Source: WTAW01 sp964406575 (GTDB lineage Bacteria > Acidobacteriota > Aminicenantia > Aminicenantales > Aminicenantaceae). Taken from it: DNA of 64,000 nt. This document shows, piece after piece, positions 49,961 to 58,980 of this stretch. The notes below the pieces were generated by a model. The model did not search any database. It saw nothing but the letters and a program-made list of their open reading frames with translations, and was not told where the DNA came from. A program made the position numbers and the translations under genes. How positions within the stretch are numbered: the first letter of the stretch is position 1; each line of letters begins with the position of its first letter. Location: contig CAYOSH010000014.1 in NCBI GenBank assembly GCA_964406575.1, forward strand, positions 1 to 64,000. The letters run 5' to 3'.

Positions 49961-52543
49961 TCAACTCTTCCGAAAAATGAGCTCTTTATTATCTGTTACA
50001 TCCACTATCACTGTGTCGCCTTCAATATATTCTCCTTCTAAAATAAGGAGAGCCAAGGGATTCTCAACTTCGCGTTGGAGCACTCGTTTTAATGGTCTTG
50101 CTCCGTAGATGGGATCATATCCTCTCTCAACCAGCAACGCCCTAGCTTGTTTTTGCACATCAATGCCGATTCCTCTCGCCGCAAGACGTTTCCGTAACTC
50201 ATCGATCTGGATATCCAAGATCTGAAGAATCACATCTCGTGAAAGCGCTTTGAATATAATGATCTCATCCACGCGATTGAGAAATTCGGGCCTGAAGTGA
50301 TTTTCGAGGATGGCCTTCACTTCCTTCTCCATCCTTTCGAAATCCTGGCTGAGCTCTTTGATTATCTGGCTCCCCAGGTTTGAGGTCATGATGATGATCG
50401 TGTTCTTAAAGTCGACCGTTCTGCCTTTTCCGTCTGTCAGTCGCCCGTCATCCAAGATCTGGAGAAGAATGTTAAAAACATCGGTATGCGCTTTCTCGAT
50501 CTCATCCAAAAGCACAATGGAATAGGGCCGCCGTTTTATGGCTTCAGTGAGTTGTCCCCCCTCTTCGTATCCCACATAACCGGGAGGCGCGCCGATCAGG
50601 CGGGAAACTGTGTGCTTTTCCATATATTCCGACATATCGAGTCTGACCAGGGCTCTTTCATCGTCAAAAAGAAACTCTGCCAGAGCGCGTGCCAGCTCGG
50701 TTTTTCCCACACCCGTCGGGCCCAGGAAAATGAAAGATCCCAAAGGCCTGGTTGCATCTTGAATCCCAGCTCGAGCCCGTCTGATCGTATTGGCCACTGC
50801 CTCAAGGGCATTGTCTTGCCCCACCACTCTCTTTCTTAAATTCTCTTCCATTTTGATGAGCTTTTCCGCTTCCCCTTCCAGCATTTTCGAGACCGGGATT
50901 CCCGTCCACTTGGAGATCACATCTGCCACATCCTCCTCGTCCACTTCTTCTTTGAGCATTTTCTCATGCTTCTGCATCTCCGCAAGCTCATTGGAAACCT
51001 TATCCAACTCTTTCTGCGTTTCGACCAACTTGCCATACCGAATCTCAGCCACCTTACCCAGATCGCCTCGCCTCTCGGCATTCTGCTCTTCGCTCTTTAA
51101 GGCATCGATCGCTTCCTTGAGTTTGTTCATATCTTCGATCAGTTTCTTTTCCGCTTGCCATCGGACCTTGAGGGCATCGCTCTCCTCTTTGAGCTCAGCC
51201 AATTCTCTATTCAAAATTTCCAGTTTTTCCTTTGCACTCTTATCTTTCTCTTTTTTCAGGGCTTGCTTCTCGATCTCGATCTGGATAATGCGTCGCTCCA
51301 GCTCGTCTATCTCCTCAGGCATGCTATCGATCTCGATCCGTATGCGTGAAGCGGCCTCATCGATCAGATCGATCGCTTTATCGGGGAGATAGCGATCTGC
51401 GATATACCGGTTCGAGAGAGTGGCCGCAGCAACCAGGGCCGAATCCTTGATCTCCACGCCGTGGTGGACTTCATATTTTTCTTTCAATCCTCGCAAGATG
51501 GAGATCGTCTCTTCAACAGAGGGCTCCCCCACATATGTCTGCTGGAATCTCCTTTCAAGAGCCGCGTCTTTTTCAATGTATTTTTTATATTCATTCAGAG
51601 TCGTCGCACCGATGCAGCGCAGCTCCCCTCGAGCCAAAGGAGGTTTGAGCATGTTGGACGCATCCACTGCTCCCTCAGCCGCGCCAGCGCCGATAATGGT
51701 GTGAAGCTCATCGATGAAAAGTATAATCTCTCCTTCGGATTCCTTGATCTCTTTGAGAATGGCCTTGAGCCGGTCTTCAAACTCTCCGCGATATTTTGCG
51801 CCAGCGATCAAAGCACCTATGTCAAGGGCAACAACTTTCTTGTCTTTGAGTGACAGAGGAACATCACCATTGGCGATGCGCTGAGCCAATCCCTCCACAA
51901 TGGCTGTTTTACCCACACCTGCTTCTCCGATCAAAACAGGATTGTTTTTAGTCCGGCGCGACAAAATTTGAATAACTCGCCTTATCTCGTCCTCCCTACC
52001 GATGACAGGGTCCATCTTTCCCTGTCTTGCCAGTTCTGTCATATCGCGGGTATACTTCTCCAAAACTTGGTATTTTCCTTCAGGCTGTGGGTCAGTCACA
52101 CGCTGGCTCCCTCTGATGTCCATCAGAGCTTTGAGGACAATGTCTTCAGTCACTCCGTTGTCTTTGAGAATTCGGCAGGCTTCAGTGGTTCCCTCTTTGA
52201 GGAGCGCAAGAAACAGATGTTCGGTCGAGATGTATTCATCTTTCAGCTTCTGGGCTTCTTTCTGTGCCCCATTCATGATCTGACGGACTACAGAAGACAT
52301 GTAGATATCGCCTGCTCCCTGGACTTTTGGAATTTTAGCCAAAATGTCTTCCAACTCTCGAAGAACTTTTGAGGGACTGATCCCGATTTTTGCTAGAATG
52401 GAATTGACAATATTCTCATCCTGCTCGAGAAAAGCAAAAAGGAGATGTTCAGGCTTGAGCTCCTGGTGATTCAGCTCTTCAGCTTTCGCCTGGGCATGTT
52501 GGAATGCTTCCTGTGACATAACCGTGTATTTATCCCATTTCAT
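49961..52543 (-). CDS. clpB: ATP-dependent disaggregase ClpB
   Basis: ClpB dissolves protein aggregates with DnaK. From the ATG at 52543 (GGAGGAG upstream) the 860-residue chain has the Clp N domain and two AAA+ modules. The first has Walker A GEAGVGKTAIVEGL, the second GPTGVGKTELARALA. The long M-domain coiled coil lies at about 395-525 and identifies ClpB rather than ClpA/C. No CIRCE operator was seen upstream; a TATAAT at 52626-52621 is a possible -10. Confidence 0.96.
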   Translation of the reverse strand: MKWDKYTVMSQEAFQHAQAKAEELNHQELKPEHLLFAFLEQDENIVNSILAKIGISPSKVLRELEDILAKIPKVQGAGDIYMSSVVRQIMNGAQKEAQKLKDEYISTEHLFLALLKEGTTEACRILKDNGVTEDIVLKALMDIRGSQRVTDPQPEGKYQVLEKYTRDMTELARQGKMDPVIGREDEIRRVIQILSRRTKNNPVLIGEAGVGKTAIVEGLAQRIANGDVPLSLKDKKVVALDIGALIAGAKYRGEFEDRLKAILKEIKESEGEIILFIDELHTIIGAGAAEGAVDASNMLKPPLARGELRCIGATTLNEYKKYIEKDAALERRFQQTYVGEPSVEETISILRGLKEKYEVHHGVEIKDSALVAAATLSNRYIADRYLPDKAIDLIDEAASRIRIEIDSMPEEIDELERRIIQIEIEKQALKKEKDKSAKEKLEILNRELAELKEESDALKVRWQAEKKLIEDMNKLKEAIDALKSEEQNAERRGDLGKVAEIRYGKLVETQKELDKVSNELAEMQKHEKMLKEEVDEEDVADVISKWTGIPVSKMLEGEAEKLIKMEENLRKRVVGQDNALEAVANTIRRARAGIQDATRPLGSFIFLGPTGVGKTELARALAEFLFDDERALVRLDMSEYMEKHTVSRLIGAPPGYVGYEEGGQLTEAIKRRPYSIVLLDEIEKAHTDVFNILLQILDDGRLTDGKGRTVDFKNTIIIMTSNLGSQIIKELSQDFERMEKEVKAILENHFRPEFLNRVDEIIIFKALSRDVILQILDIQIDELRKRLAARGIGIDVQKQARALLVERGYDPIYGARPLKRVLQREVENPLALLILEGEYIEGDTVIVDVTDNKELIFRKS

Positions 52544-52620
52544 TTTTCCGCTCTCCTCCGGCAAGATTGAATCCATTCAATTGGAAATGGATGCCCGGTG
52601 TCACTCCACGCGGGAAAGAT

Positions 52621-52626
52621 ATTATA
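52621..52626 (-). promoter_or_regulatory. Possible -10 element of clpB
   Basis: A perfect TATAAT lies about 80 bp before the clpB ATG on the minus strand. No good -35 is found 17 bp upstream. The call is tentative; an alternative sigma factor promoter is also possible. Confidence 0.35.
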
Positions 52627-52774
52627 TCCAATTTCAAACGGTTCGGTCTACTGAACGTTTCGGCACGTAAGTTTGTCCGCTTGATCCCAGAGGGTCATTC
52701 CCCTCTAAAATCTGGAGAAATATCTCTAATTGAAAGACCTGCATTATCAAAAAAGTCCTCTATTGAAATTTTTC

Positions 52775-52802
52775 TTGACAATTTAGTCAAAAATGCTATT
52801 TT
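52775..52802 (+). promoter_or_regulatory. Promoter of the acidic small protein
   Basis: TTGACA (52775-52780) and an extended -10 TGCTATTTT (hexamer 52797-52802) have a 16-bp spacer. The ATG at 52820 is 17 bp beyond the -10, so the leader must be very short, with AGAGG as ribosome binding site. Confidence 0.55.
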
Positions 52803-52819
52803 TCCAATAGAGGCCAGAA

Positions 52820-53152
52820 ATGGAAGAAATCGAAATATCGAGTTGGGTCATACTTGAGGCCATTCAAAAAGCTGCCAAGGTTGTGGAAACTGTGGGCGAT
52901 CTCCAAACAGGACACATGAAATCTGTTTTCTGTGTCGTCGAAGATGATTATTTGGAATTGGTTTATCTCGATACAGAATCAAATTTCTTGAGAAGATATG
53001 AGAGCAAAGAAGAATTCGAGCTTGCCCTGGAAAAGCTTAAAGAAGAAGAAGGTGAATTCTCCTATCCTGAGAGCCACAACTTCGATGATGACTTCAGAGA
53101 CGAAGATAACATGGATGAACTCGCTTCTGATGAAGATTCAGAAAGCATTTGA
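52820..53152 (+). CDS. Small acidic protein of unknown function
   Basis: The 110-residue protein has a compact N-terminal part (about 1-75) with alternating hydrophobic strands (MKSVFCVVEDDYLELVYLDTESNFLRRYE). A strongly acidic tail follows (FDDDFRDEDNMDELASDEDSESI). No signal peptide or known motif is recognised. It is divergent from clpB with its own promoter. The acidic tail might mediate binding to basic partners, but this is speculation. Confidence 0.65.
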   Translation: MEEIEISSWVILEAIQKAAKVVETVGDLQTGHMKSVFCVVEDDYLELVYLDTESNFLRRYESKEEFELALEKLKEEEGEFSYPESHNFDDDFRDEDNMDELASDEDSESI

Positions 53153-53426
53153 CACGAAGTCCTTTTGAACTCTCCCCTATCTTAATCCGTCATATCCAAC
53201 CTGAATAATTGATCAAATCTGCCGATTCCTACCTTCAAAAGACTTCGATTACATTATCGGCATCTTTTAGCTTTAGGCACCACCCCCCAACCTAATCCGC
53301 TGATCTCACCCCATCTGCTGCGTTATATTGGGGTCTCGCCGTAGTAAACGACAGCTTCATCCTCCATGTCTTGCATCCGCACTAACCTCAACTCGCGAAT
53401 GATCCAGGCTTTAGGGATAGGTTCAT
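53153..53426. other. Intergenic region with imperfect inverted repeats
   Basis: No open frame is convincing. ACCCCA (about 53310) and TGGGGT (about 53328) can pair. A second imperfect dyad centred on TAAA near 53347 (GGTCTCGCCGTAG with CGACAGCTTCATCC) resembles a decayed extragenic palindrome. No terminator with T-run was found for the acidic protein or mutS. Confidence 0.35.
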
Positions 53427-56105
53427 CTAGGGCTCTTTATTCTTGAGTTTGTCTTTCAGCTTATCGAGAAGATTGAGGGCTTCGAGAGGAGTCAGTGCGT
53501 TCAAGTCACATTTTTCGATCTCTTCTCTGAGACTCTCAAATGTTTCCCTTTCCCGGTCTTCTTGGAAGAGAAGCAATTGGGATTTGTTTCTTTGAGCCGA
53601 GGAACGATAGGCAATTTTGGGAAGGCCTGCATCATCCAGTTCTTTTTTCTCGAGATTGAAGAGAATCTCCTTGGCTCTTTTAATCACAGGGCGGGGAATT
53701 CCCGCAAGTTTAGCCACATGGATGCCATAGCTTTGGTCAGAAGGCCCTGGCACAATTTTTCTCAGAAAAATAATCTCATCCTTCCATTCTTTAACTGACA
53801 CATGATAATTTTTTATCCGTGGGAGCGTGAGGGAAAGCTCTGTTAACTCATGGTAATGGGTCGCAAAAAGAGTCTTTGCGCGCGTATTTTCGTTCTCATG
53901 AAGATATTCGGCCAACGCCCAAGCAATACTCAAGCCGTCAAAAGTGCTCGTTCCTCTTCCTATCTCATCCAGCAGGATCAGACTCTGAGACGTGGCATTG
54001 TTGAGAATATTGGCAGCTTCGAGCATCTCTACCATGAACGTGGATTGTCCGACCATCAAATAATCCATGGCTCCGATGCGTGTGAAGATCCTGTCGACGA
54101 TCCCGATCTCTGCCTGATCGGCAGGAACATATGAACCCATTTGGGCCAGAATACAGATCAAGGCCACCTGACGCAAATACGTGGACTTCCCTCCCATATT
54201 AGGTCCCGTAACGATCAGGATCTGGTCTCCATCTCTGTCCAAATACACATCGTTGGGAACAAAAGGCTCTTCATTGGTCACTTCTATCACAGGATGGCGG
54301 CCTCCAAATATCTTAATGGCCTCTTCAGACTTCACAGCGGGACGCACGTAATTCCTCAGCGATGCCAGCTCACTCAAAGAGGACAGCACATCGAGCGTGG
54401 CGATATCCAAAGCTATCTTCTGGAGTCTTGCAGTTTCAGCGGCGATCTTATCTCTGATCTCAAGGAAAAGGGCGTGCTCCAGCTCTCCGATTCGCTGTTC
54501 CGCATGGACCACTTTATCTTCATACTCCTTGAGCTCTGGAGTGATGAAGCGCTCGGAATTGGACAATGTCTGTTTGCGAAAATAGTCTTCAGGAACCAAC
54601 GAAAGATTCGGCTTGGTCACATCAATGTAGTACCCAAAAACTTTGTTGTAGCGGATCTTGAGAGAAGAGATGCCCGTCCTCTTTCTTTCCTCTCTCTCGA
54701 GTTGAGTGATGAATGTTTTCCCTGAGCGGCTGATCTCCCTCAAATCATCCAGCTCGGCGTTGTAGCCCTCCTTGATGATCCCCCCCTCTGTGAGCAAATA
54801 TGCCGGATCTTCCTTGATAGATCTTCTTATCAGATCGACGATATCTTGGGCGTTATCCCAGGCCTCACGGATCGATTTGAGTTTATCCGAAAAAAACGAC
54901 ACGAGAATATTTTGAATCTGTGGCAGAGAAAGTAGAGATATCTGCAGTGTGATCAGATCACGCGCATTGGCCACAGCAAGGGAGATTTTCCCTGTAAGCC
55001 GTTCCAGGTCATAAATATCTTTCAGAACGTCCCGAAGTTCATGACGTTCGATCGTGGACCCGAGCAATTCCGATACACACTCCAATCGCTGTTCAATTGC
55101 GGGACAATCCCTCAGAGGCTGAAGGAGCCAGGATCTGAAGAGCCTTGCACCCATTGATGTTTTTGTGAAGTCTATAACATCCAAGAGGGAACCGAATCGT
55201 TTGCCATCTCTCAGATTCTTGACCAACTCCAGATTCTTAATGGTGGATGTGTCCAAAATCATGTGTTGGTGAGGCTGGATGAAGGCCATCGAATGGATGA
55301 GTGTGAGGGAGTCCTTTCTGAGCATTCTCAGATAGTGTAACAAAGCACCCGCTGCAGAAACGGCAAATGGCTTATCGGCAAGGCCGAACCCTTCCAAGGA
55401 TCTCACCTGGAACTGAGTCAGCAGGATGTTCTTGGCTTGAGCATAATCAAACACCCAATCCTCCTGGGGGCTTTTCACTAGATCTCCCAGTGCATTCTGT
55501 GCAAGGATGCTGTCGATTTTTGATTCCTGACTTTGTGGATAGAGGATCTCCTTCGGAGAAAACCTGAACAATTCGTCGGCAAGACCCCTGTGGGTTTGGG
55601 GATCACTCTGAGCTGTTTTGAGTTGACCTGAGACGAGATCGATAACAGCTAGTCCCCATGAATTCTCTTCAAAAAACAAACTGGAAACAAAGGTGTTTTC
55701 CCTTCCTTCCTCCATATCCAGCTCGATGGCCGTTCCTGGAGTTAAGACTTTAACGACATCTCTCTTAACGACCCCTTTGGCATGTTTGGCATCCTCCACT
55801 TGTTCGCATATGGCAACCTTAAATCCGTGTTTGAGAAGCTTTTTTAGATATGGCTCTGCTGCATGGTAAGGGATGCCGCACATAGGAACCTTTTGTCGTG
55901 AGGTGAGAGCAATCTCCAAAACGGGAGATGCTTTTTTTGCATCCTCATAGAACATCTCATAAAAATCTCCCAGGCGAAAAAAAAGAAGAGAATCCGGGTA
56001 CTTCTGTTTGATGCCGAGATACTGCTCCATCATCGGAGTGAGAGCTTTTTTTGAAGGCATCGCGTTTTCAACTATACTTTGCACATGCTCTTTTTTCAAG
56101 CCCAT
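53427..56105 (-). CDS. mutS: DNA mismatch repair protein MutS
   Basis: The 892-residue protein shows the mismatch-binding domain with the FxE-type region GDFYEMFYEDAKKAS near residues 46-60. The ATPase has Walker A GPNMGGKSTYLRQ, DEIGRGTSTFDGLSIAWA and FATHYHEL. It recognises base mismatches and recruits MutL. The first 15 residues before MPSKKALTP are atypical, and a start at 56060 is possible, although neither has a good ribosome binding site. No mutL is nearby. Confidence 0.95.
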   Translation of the reverse strand: MGLKKEHVQSIVENAMPSKKALTPMMEQYLGIKQKYPDSLLFFRLGDFYEMFYEDAKKASPVLEIALTSRQKVPMCGIPYHAAEPYLKKLLKHGFKVAICEQVEDAKHAKGVVKRDVVKVLTPGTAIELDMEEGRENTFVSSLFFEENSWGLAVIDLVSGQLKTAQSDPQTHRGLADELFRFSPKEILYPQSQESKIDSILAQNALGDLVKSPQEDWVFDYAQAKNILLTQFQVRSLEGFGLADKPFAVSAAGALLHYLRMLRKDSLTLIHSMAFIQPHQHMILDTSTIKNLELVKNLRDGKRFGSLLDVIDFTKTSMGARLFRSWLLQPLRDCPAIEQRLECVSELLGSTIERHELRDVLKDIYDLERLTGKISLAVANARDLITLQISLLSLPQIQNILVSFFSDKLKSIREAWDNAQDIVDLIRRSIKEDPAYLLTEGGIIKEGYNAELDDLREISRSGKTFITQLEREERKRTGISSLKIRYNKVFGYYIDVTKPNLSLVPEDYFRKQTLSNSERFITPELKEYEDKVVHAEQRIGELEHALFLEIRDKIAAETARLQKIALDIATLDVLSSLSELASLRNYVRPAVKSEEAIKIFGGRHPVIEVTNEEPFVPNDVYLDRDGDQILIVTGPNMGGKSTYLRQVALICILAQMGSYVPADQAEIGIVDRIFTRIGAMDYLMVGQSTFMVEMLEAANILNNATSQSLILLDEIGRGTSTFDGLSIAWALAEYLHENENTRAKTLFATHYHELTELSLTLPRIKNYHVSVKEWKDEIIFLRKIVPGPSDQSYGIHVAKLAGIPRPVIKRAKEILFNLEKKELDDAGLPKIAYRSSAQRNKSQLLLFQEDRERETFESLREEIEKCDLNALTPLEALNLLDKLKDKLKNKEP

Positions 56106-56226
56106 CGCTTTCTATGGGAACATTCCATTCCTGGAATATTGAAAGAGGCGATAGCGGGAAAGGTGTTTCCCTGGTTCATAAAATCCAATTTACGTTTGGC
56201 AAAAGATGGTTTAATATTGTAGAACC

Positions 56227-57381
56227 ATGCGCTTGCAAAAGAAGACTGCTCTGATAATCCTATTGATCTTTATCCTATTCCTGCTGATCTTTCTCATCCG
56301 GGTGAAGAACGACATGGACGACTTTGAAGTGAATTACAAGGCTGGAAAGAGACTCAAACTGGCAGAGACTCTATACAGATTCGAAGACAGGCATTACATG
56401 TTCAAGTATCTGCCCTCGTGTGCGTATCTCTATCTGCCGCTCTCCTTTCTGCCCCTTGATCTCGCTAAAGGCATCTGGTACTTCTTCATCATTTTCTGCA
56501 CCGCAGCCCTCATCCGTATCTCTTACGAGCTCGTGCCTTCATCCAAAGAGAAATCCAAATGCCTTATGGTAATCCCTCCCCTGATCCTGACCAAATATTT
56601 CCTCAGAGAGCTGGACCTGGGTCAGATCAACACCCTGGTGACACTGGTTCTGCTTTTAATGCTCTGGCTCCTTCAAAAATCAGAAAAAGAGAAACCGAGA
56701 AAAAAAGACATCCAAGCGGGTCTTTTATGGGGCCTCGCTGTCGCACTTAAACCATACGCACTGATATTTTTCCCTTATTTTGTCATTAAAAGAGAATGGA
56801 AAAGCCTGATAAGCGGAGTGTGCTTTTCGGGAATAGCGGTTCTTTCCCCTTCTCTGTACTATGGTCTCGAGGGGAACTTCATTGTCTTGAAGGAATGGTA
56901 TGGAACTCTCTCTCAATCCACGCCGACCTTGTTTGTCACCTGGGACAACATCTCCATCATTGGATTTTTTACCAAATGGTTGGGAGATGCAAAAATCTCT
57001 TTCATTCTCTACATAATTGCTCTTTCTCTTTTTGCCATTCTTGTGCTGCTCCTTATCCATTTTGGGAAAAATTTGGAGAGAGCCCCAGTGCTTGAGTCCG
57101 CAGTCCTCATCGGTCTCATACCCTTGGTATCGCCTCTCGGGTGGGACTATACTCTGCTCATGTTCATTCTGGGAATTATGATCATTTTGAACTACTTTTC
57201 GTCTTATCCCAAATTTTGGCAGGGTTTCCTCGCGCTCAATCTCGGCATCATCCTCTTCTCTGTCTATGATATTATCGGTAAAAACCTATACTCGATCTTT
57301 ACGCTAAAGTCCGTTGCCACTATCAATTTCCTCATCCTGATCGGATATCTCGCTTACCTCCGGTTTAAAAAAATATGCTGA
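56227..57381 (+). CDS. Polytopic glycosyltransferase, GT87-like
   Basis: The 384-residue protein has about ten transmembrane helices and resembles polyprenyl-phosphate-dependent mannosyltransferases (GT87/DUF2029). It has an Asp-rich first loop (NDMDDFEVNYKAGKRL), conserved YLPLSFLPLDLAKGIWYFF, LDLGQINTLVTLVLLLMLW and GLLWGLAVALKPYALIFFPYF. The sugar donor and acceptor are unknown. It is divergent from mutS and followed by 200 bp without a gene. Confidence 0.8.
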   Translation: MRLQKKTALIILLIFILFLLIFLIRVKNDMDDFEVNYKAGKRLKLAETLYRFEDRHYMFKYLPSCAYLYLPLSFLPLDLAKGIWYFFIIFCTAALIRISYELVPSSKEKSKCLMVIPPLILTKYFLRELDLGQINTLVTLVLLLMLWLLQKSEKEKPRKKDIQAGLLWGLAVALKPYALIFFPYFVIKREWKSLISGVCFSGIAVLSPSLYYGLEGNFIVLKEWYGTLSQSTPTLFVTWDNISIIGFFTKWLGDAKISFILYIIALSLFAILVLLLIHFGKNLERAPVLESAVLIGLIPLVSPLGWDYTLLMFILGIMIILNYFSSYPKFWQGFLALNLGIILFSVYDIIGKNLYSIFTLKSVATINFLILIGYLAYLRFKKIC

Positions 57382-57451
57382 GTGACTTGAAAACAAACGG
57401 AATAGACGAATTATTGTTTTTGGAATCACCAAGCTGATCATTCATTAATGC

Positions 57452-57491
57452 AAAGAAATATTCATGCCACCAAGGAAATATGGATGCTCAC
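57452..57491. repeat. MITE end remnants in direct orientation
   Basis: CCAAGGAAATATGGATGCTC (57470-57489) matches the right end of the MITE family at 16 of 20 positions. A second similar 16-mer lies at 57452-57467 (13 of 16 matches to 57472-57487). No matching left end was found, so this would be a fragment. It sits just upstream of the promoter of the next gene. Confidence 0.35.
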
Positions 57492-57507
57492 GAACAGATG
57501 CGTTGTG

Positions 57508-57537
57508 TTGACAGTGTAAAAACAAAAAAAGTAAAAT
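57508..57537 (+). promoter_or_regulatory. Promoter of the CDP-alcohol phosphatidyltransferase gene
   Basis: TTGACA (57508-57513) and TAAAAT (57532-57537) are 18 bp apart. The ATG lies 45 bp downstream. Both hexamers are close to consensus. Confidence 0.6.
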
Positions 57538-57581
57538 GGAGGTAAGAACTTGGAAGGGCCTCACAAATTTCCTTCAAGAGA

Positions 57582-58175
57582 ATGGAATTACAATTGGATT
57601 CCACCGCATATAAGAGCAATCGGCGAGGATATATTCTGGTCCAGTCCATCACTTTAGTGAGAATTCCGCTATCCATACTATTTTTGATTATTATAGCGCT
57701 CTGTGAAAAATCCACTCTGACTCTTGTCATCGGGATCGGACTGCTCCTGCTCATCGAAACGACAGATGCTATCGACGGTCATATTGCTCGACATTTCAAT
57801 CTAGCCTCCGAATATGGCGCAACACTCGACCCCTATGCAGACAGCATATCACGATTGCTCATCTACTCAACTCTGGCATCAATAAACCTAGTCCTGTTAT
57901 TGGTCCCCCTCACAATGGCCCTCCGCGATATCACAGTCGCCTATGCAAGAATCCTGCTCGCACAAAAGAATCGAACCGTTTCTGCACGGATCAGCGGAAA
58001 GATAAAAGCCATCGTCCAGGCTATAGGCTCATTCCTGGCGATTCTGGGTCCCTATTATTGGGATCATGTCGGCACTTGGAGCTTCTATGCTCTATCGTGG
58101 GTAATCATCTCCGTGACATTTCTCTCTTCGATCGAATACATGAAGGATGCCTTTCTTGCGATTAAAAAAAAATGA
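57582..58175 (+). CDS. CDP-alcohol phosphatidyltransferase family protein
   Basis: This 197-residue integral membrane enzyme transfers a phosphatidyl group from a CDP-alcohol to a second alcohol in phospholipid synthesis. The complete catalytic signature D-x2-DG-x2-AR-x8-G-x3-D-x3-D lies in DAIDGHIARHFNLASEYGAT followed by LDPYAD, near residues 62-85. Five or six transmembrane helices are predicted by eye. The closest class is phosphatidylglycerophosphate synthase-like, but the acceptor is not certain. Its end overlaps the upstream reading of the next gene. Confidence 0.85.
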   Translation: MELQLDSTAYKSNRRGYILVQSITLVRIPLSILFLIIIALCEKSTLTLVIGIGLLLLIETTDAIDGHIARHFNLASEYGATLDPYADSISRLLIYSTLASINLVLLLVPLTMALRDITVAYARILLAQKNRTVSARISGKIKAIVQAIGSFLAILGPYYWDHVGTWSFYALSWVIISVTFLSSIEYMKDAFLAIKKK

Positions 58176-58182
58176 GCCTGTC

Positions 58183-58980
58183 ATGCAGACGTTTGATAGA
58201 ACACTCAAGAATAAGCGTATTGTCTTCATGGATTTGGATGGAACAGTCTATTTGGGTGATGATCTGATCCGTGGAGCCACTCAGTTCCTGGCTTATCTGA
58301 AAGAGAATAACATCCACCACTATTTTTTATCAAACAACTCATCCCGATCGAAGGCAGCTTATGTGAAAAAATTGTCCCGATTGGGGATCCGAACAGACAG
58401 AGATCATATCATCCTGTCCACCGATGGAGTCATCGAATTTCTGCTCAGTCGCGATATACAAGATGTATATGTCGTGGGAACCCAATCCATGAAGGATATG
58501 TTTCAAAAGGCGAATATCCATGTGGCTTCGGATGATCCTGTGTATGTTATCCTGGGATACGATACAGAGCTCACATACGATAAATTGCGGAGAGCCGCCC
58601 TTTTCCTACAAAAGGATGTCCCCTTGATCGCTACGCATCCCGACATTGTCTGCCCCACGCCGGAAGGACCGGTTCCGGATGTGGGGGCCATGCTGGCCCT
58701 TTTTGAAATCTCGACAAAAGTAAAGCCCGAAAAAATTTTTGGAAAACCCAATCCAGAGATGATCGCCCACGTATTTAAAAAACACAATGTGAATCCTGAG
58801 GATGCCGTGATGATCGGCGACCGTATTTATACGGACATGGAACTGGCGCTCCGTGTTCCGTGTGACTTCATCCTGGTTCTGAGCGGAGAGACTCAAAAGG
58901 CAGAACACCAGAACCTGCCTTTTCCCCCTGCACTTGTAGTCGACACGATCGGCGATATCATTCCTGAAGGAGATCTTTAG
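58183..58980 (+). CDS. HAD-superfamily hydrolase, subclass IIA (NagD-like)
   Basis: The product of about 265 residues has the HAD motif I FMDLDGTVYLGDDLIRGA, motif II FLSNNSSRSK, motif III lysine in EKIFGKPNP, and motif IV GDRIYTDMELAL. Members dephosphorylate small phosphoesters such as glycerol phosphate or nucleotides. It follows the phosphatidyltransferase directly, so a role in phospholipid headgroup metabolism is conceivable (inference). Its last 23 bp overlap, tail to tail, the end of fabD on the other strand. Confidence 0.88.
   Translation: MQTFDRTLKNKRIVFMDLDGTVYLGDDLIRGATQFLAYLKENNIHHYFLSNNSSRSKAAYVKKLSRLGIRTDRDHIILSTDGVIEFLLSRDIQDVYVVGTQSMKDMFQKANIHVASDDPVYVILGYDTELTYDKLRRAALFLQKDVPLIATHPDIVCPTPEGPVPDVGAMLALFEISTKVKPEKIFGKPNPEMIAHVFKKHNVNPEDAVMIGDRIYTDMELALRVPCDFILVLSGETQKAEHQNLPFPPALVVDTIGDIIPEGDL

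Noticed and set aside
50790..51392. Plus-strand frame of 200 codons opposite clpB
   Set aside because: Serine-rich low-complexity translation typical of the shadow of a coiled-coil M domain.
56051..56254. Plus-strand frame across the mutS start
   Set aside because: It overlaps both mutS and the following gene and shows no conserved features.
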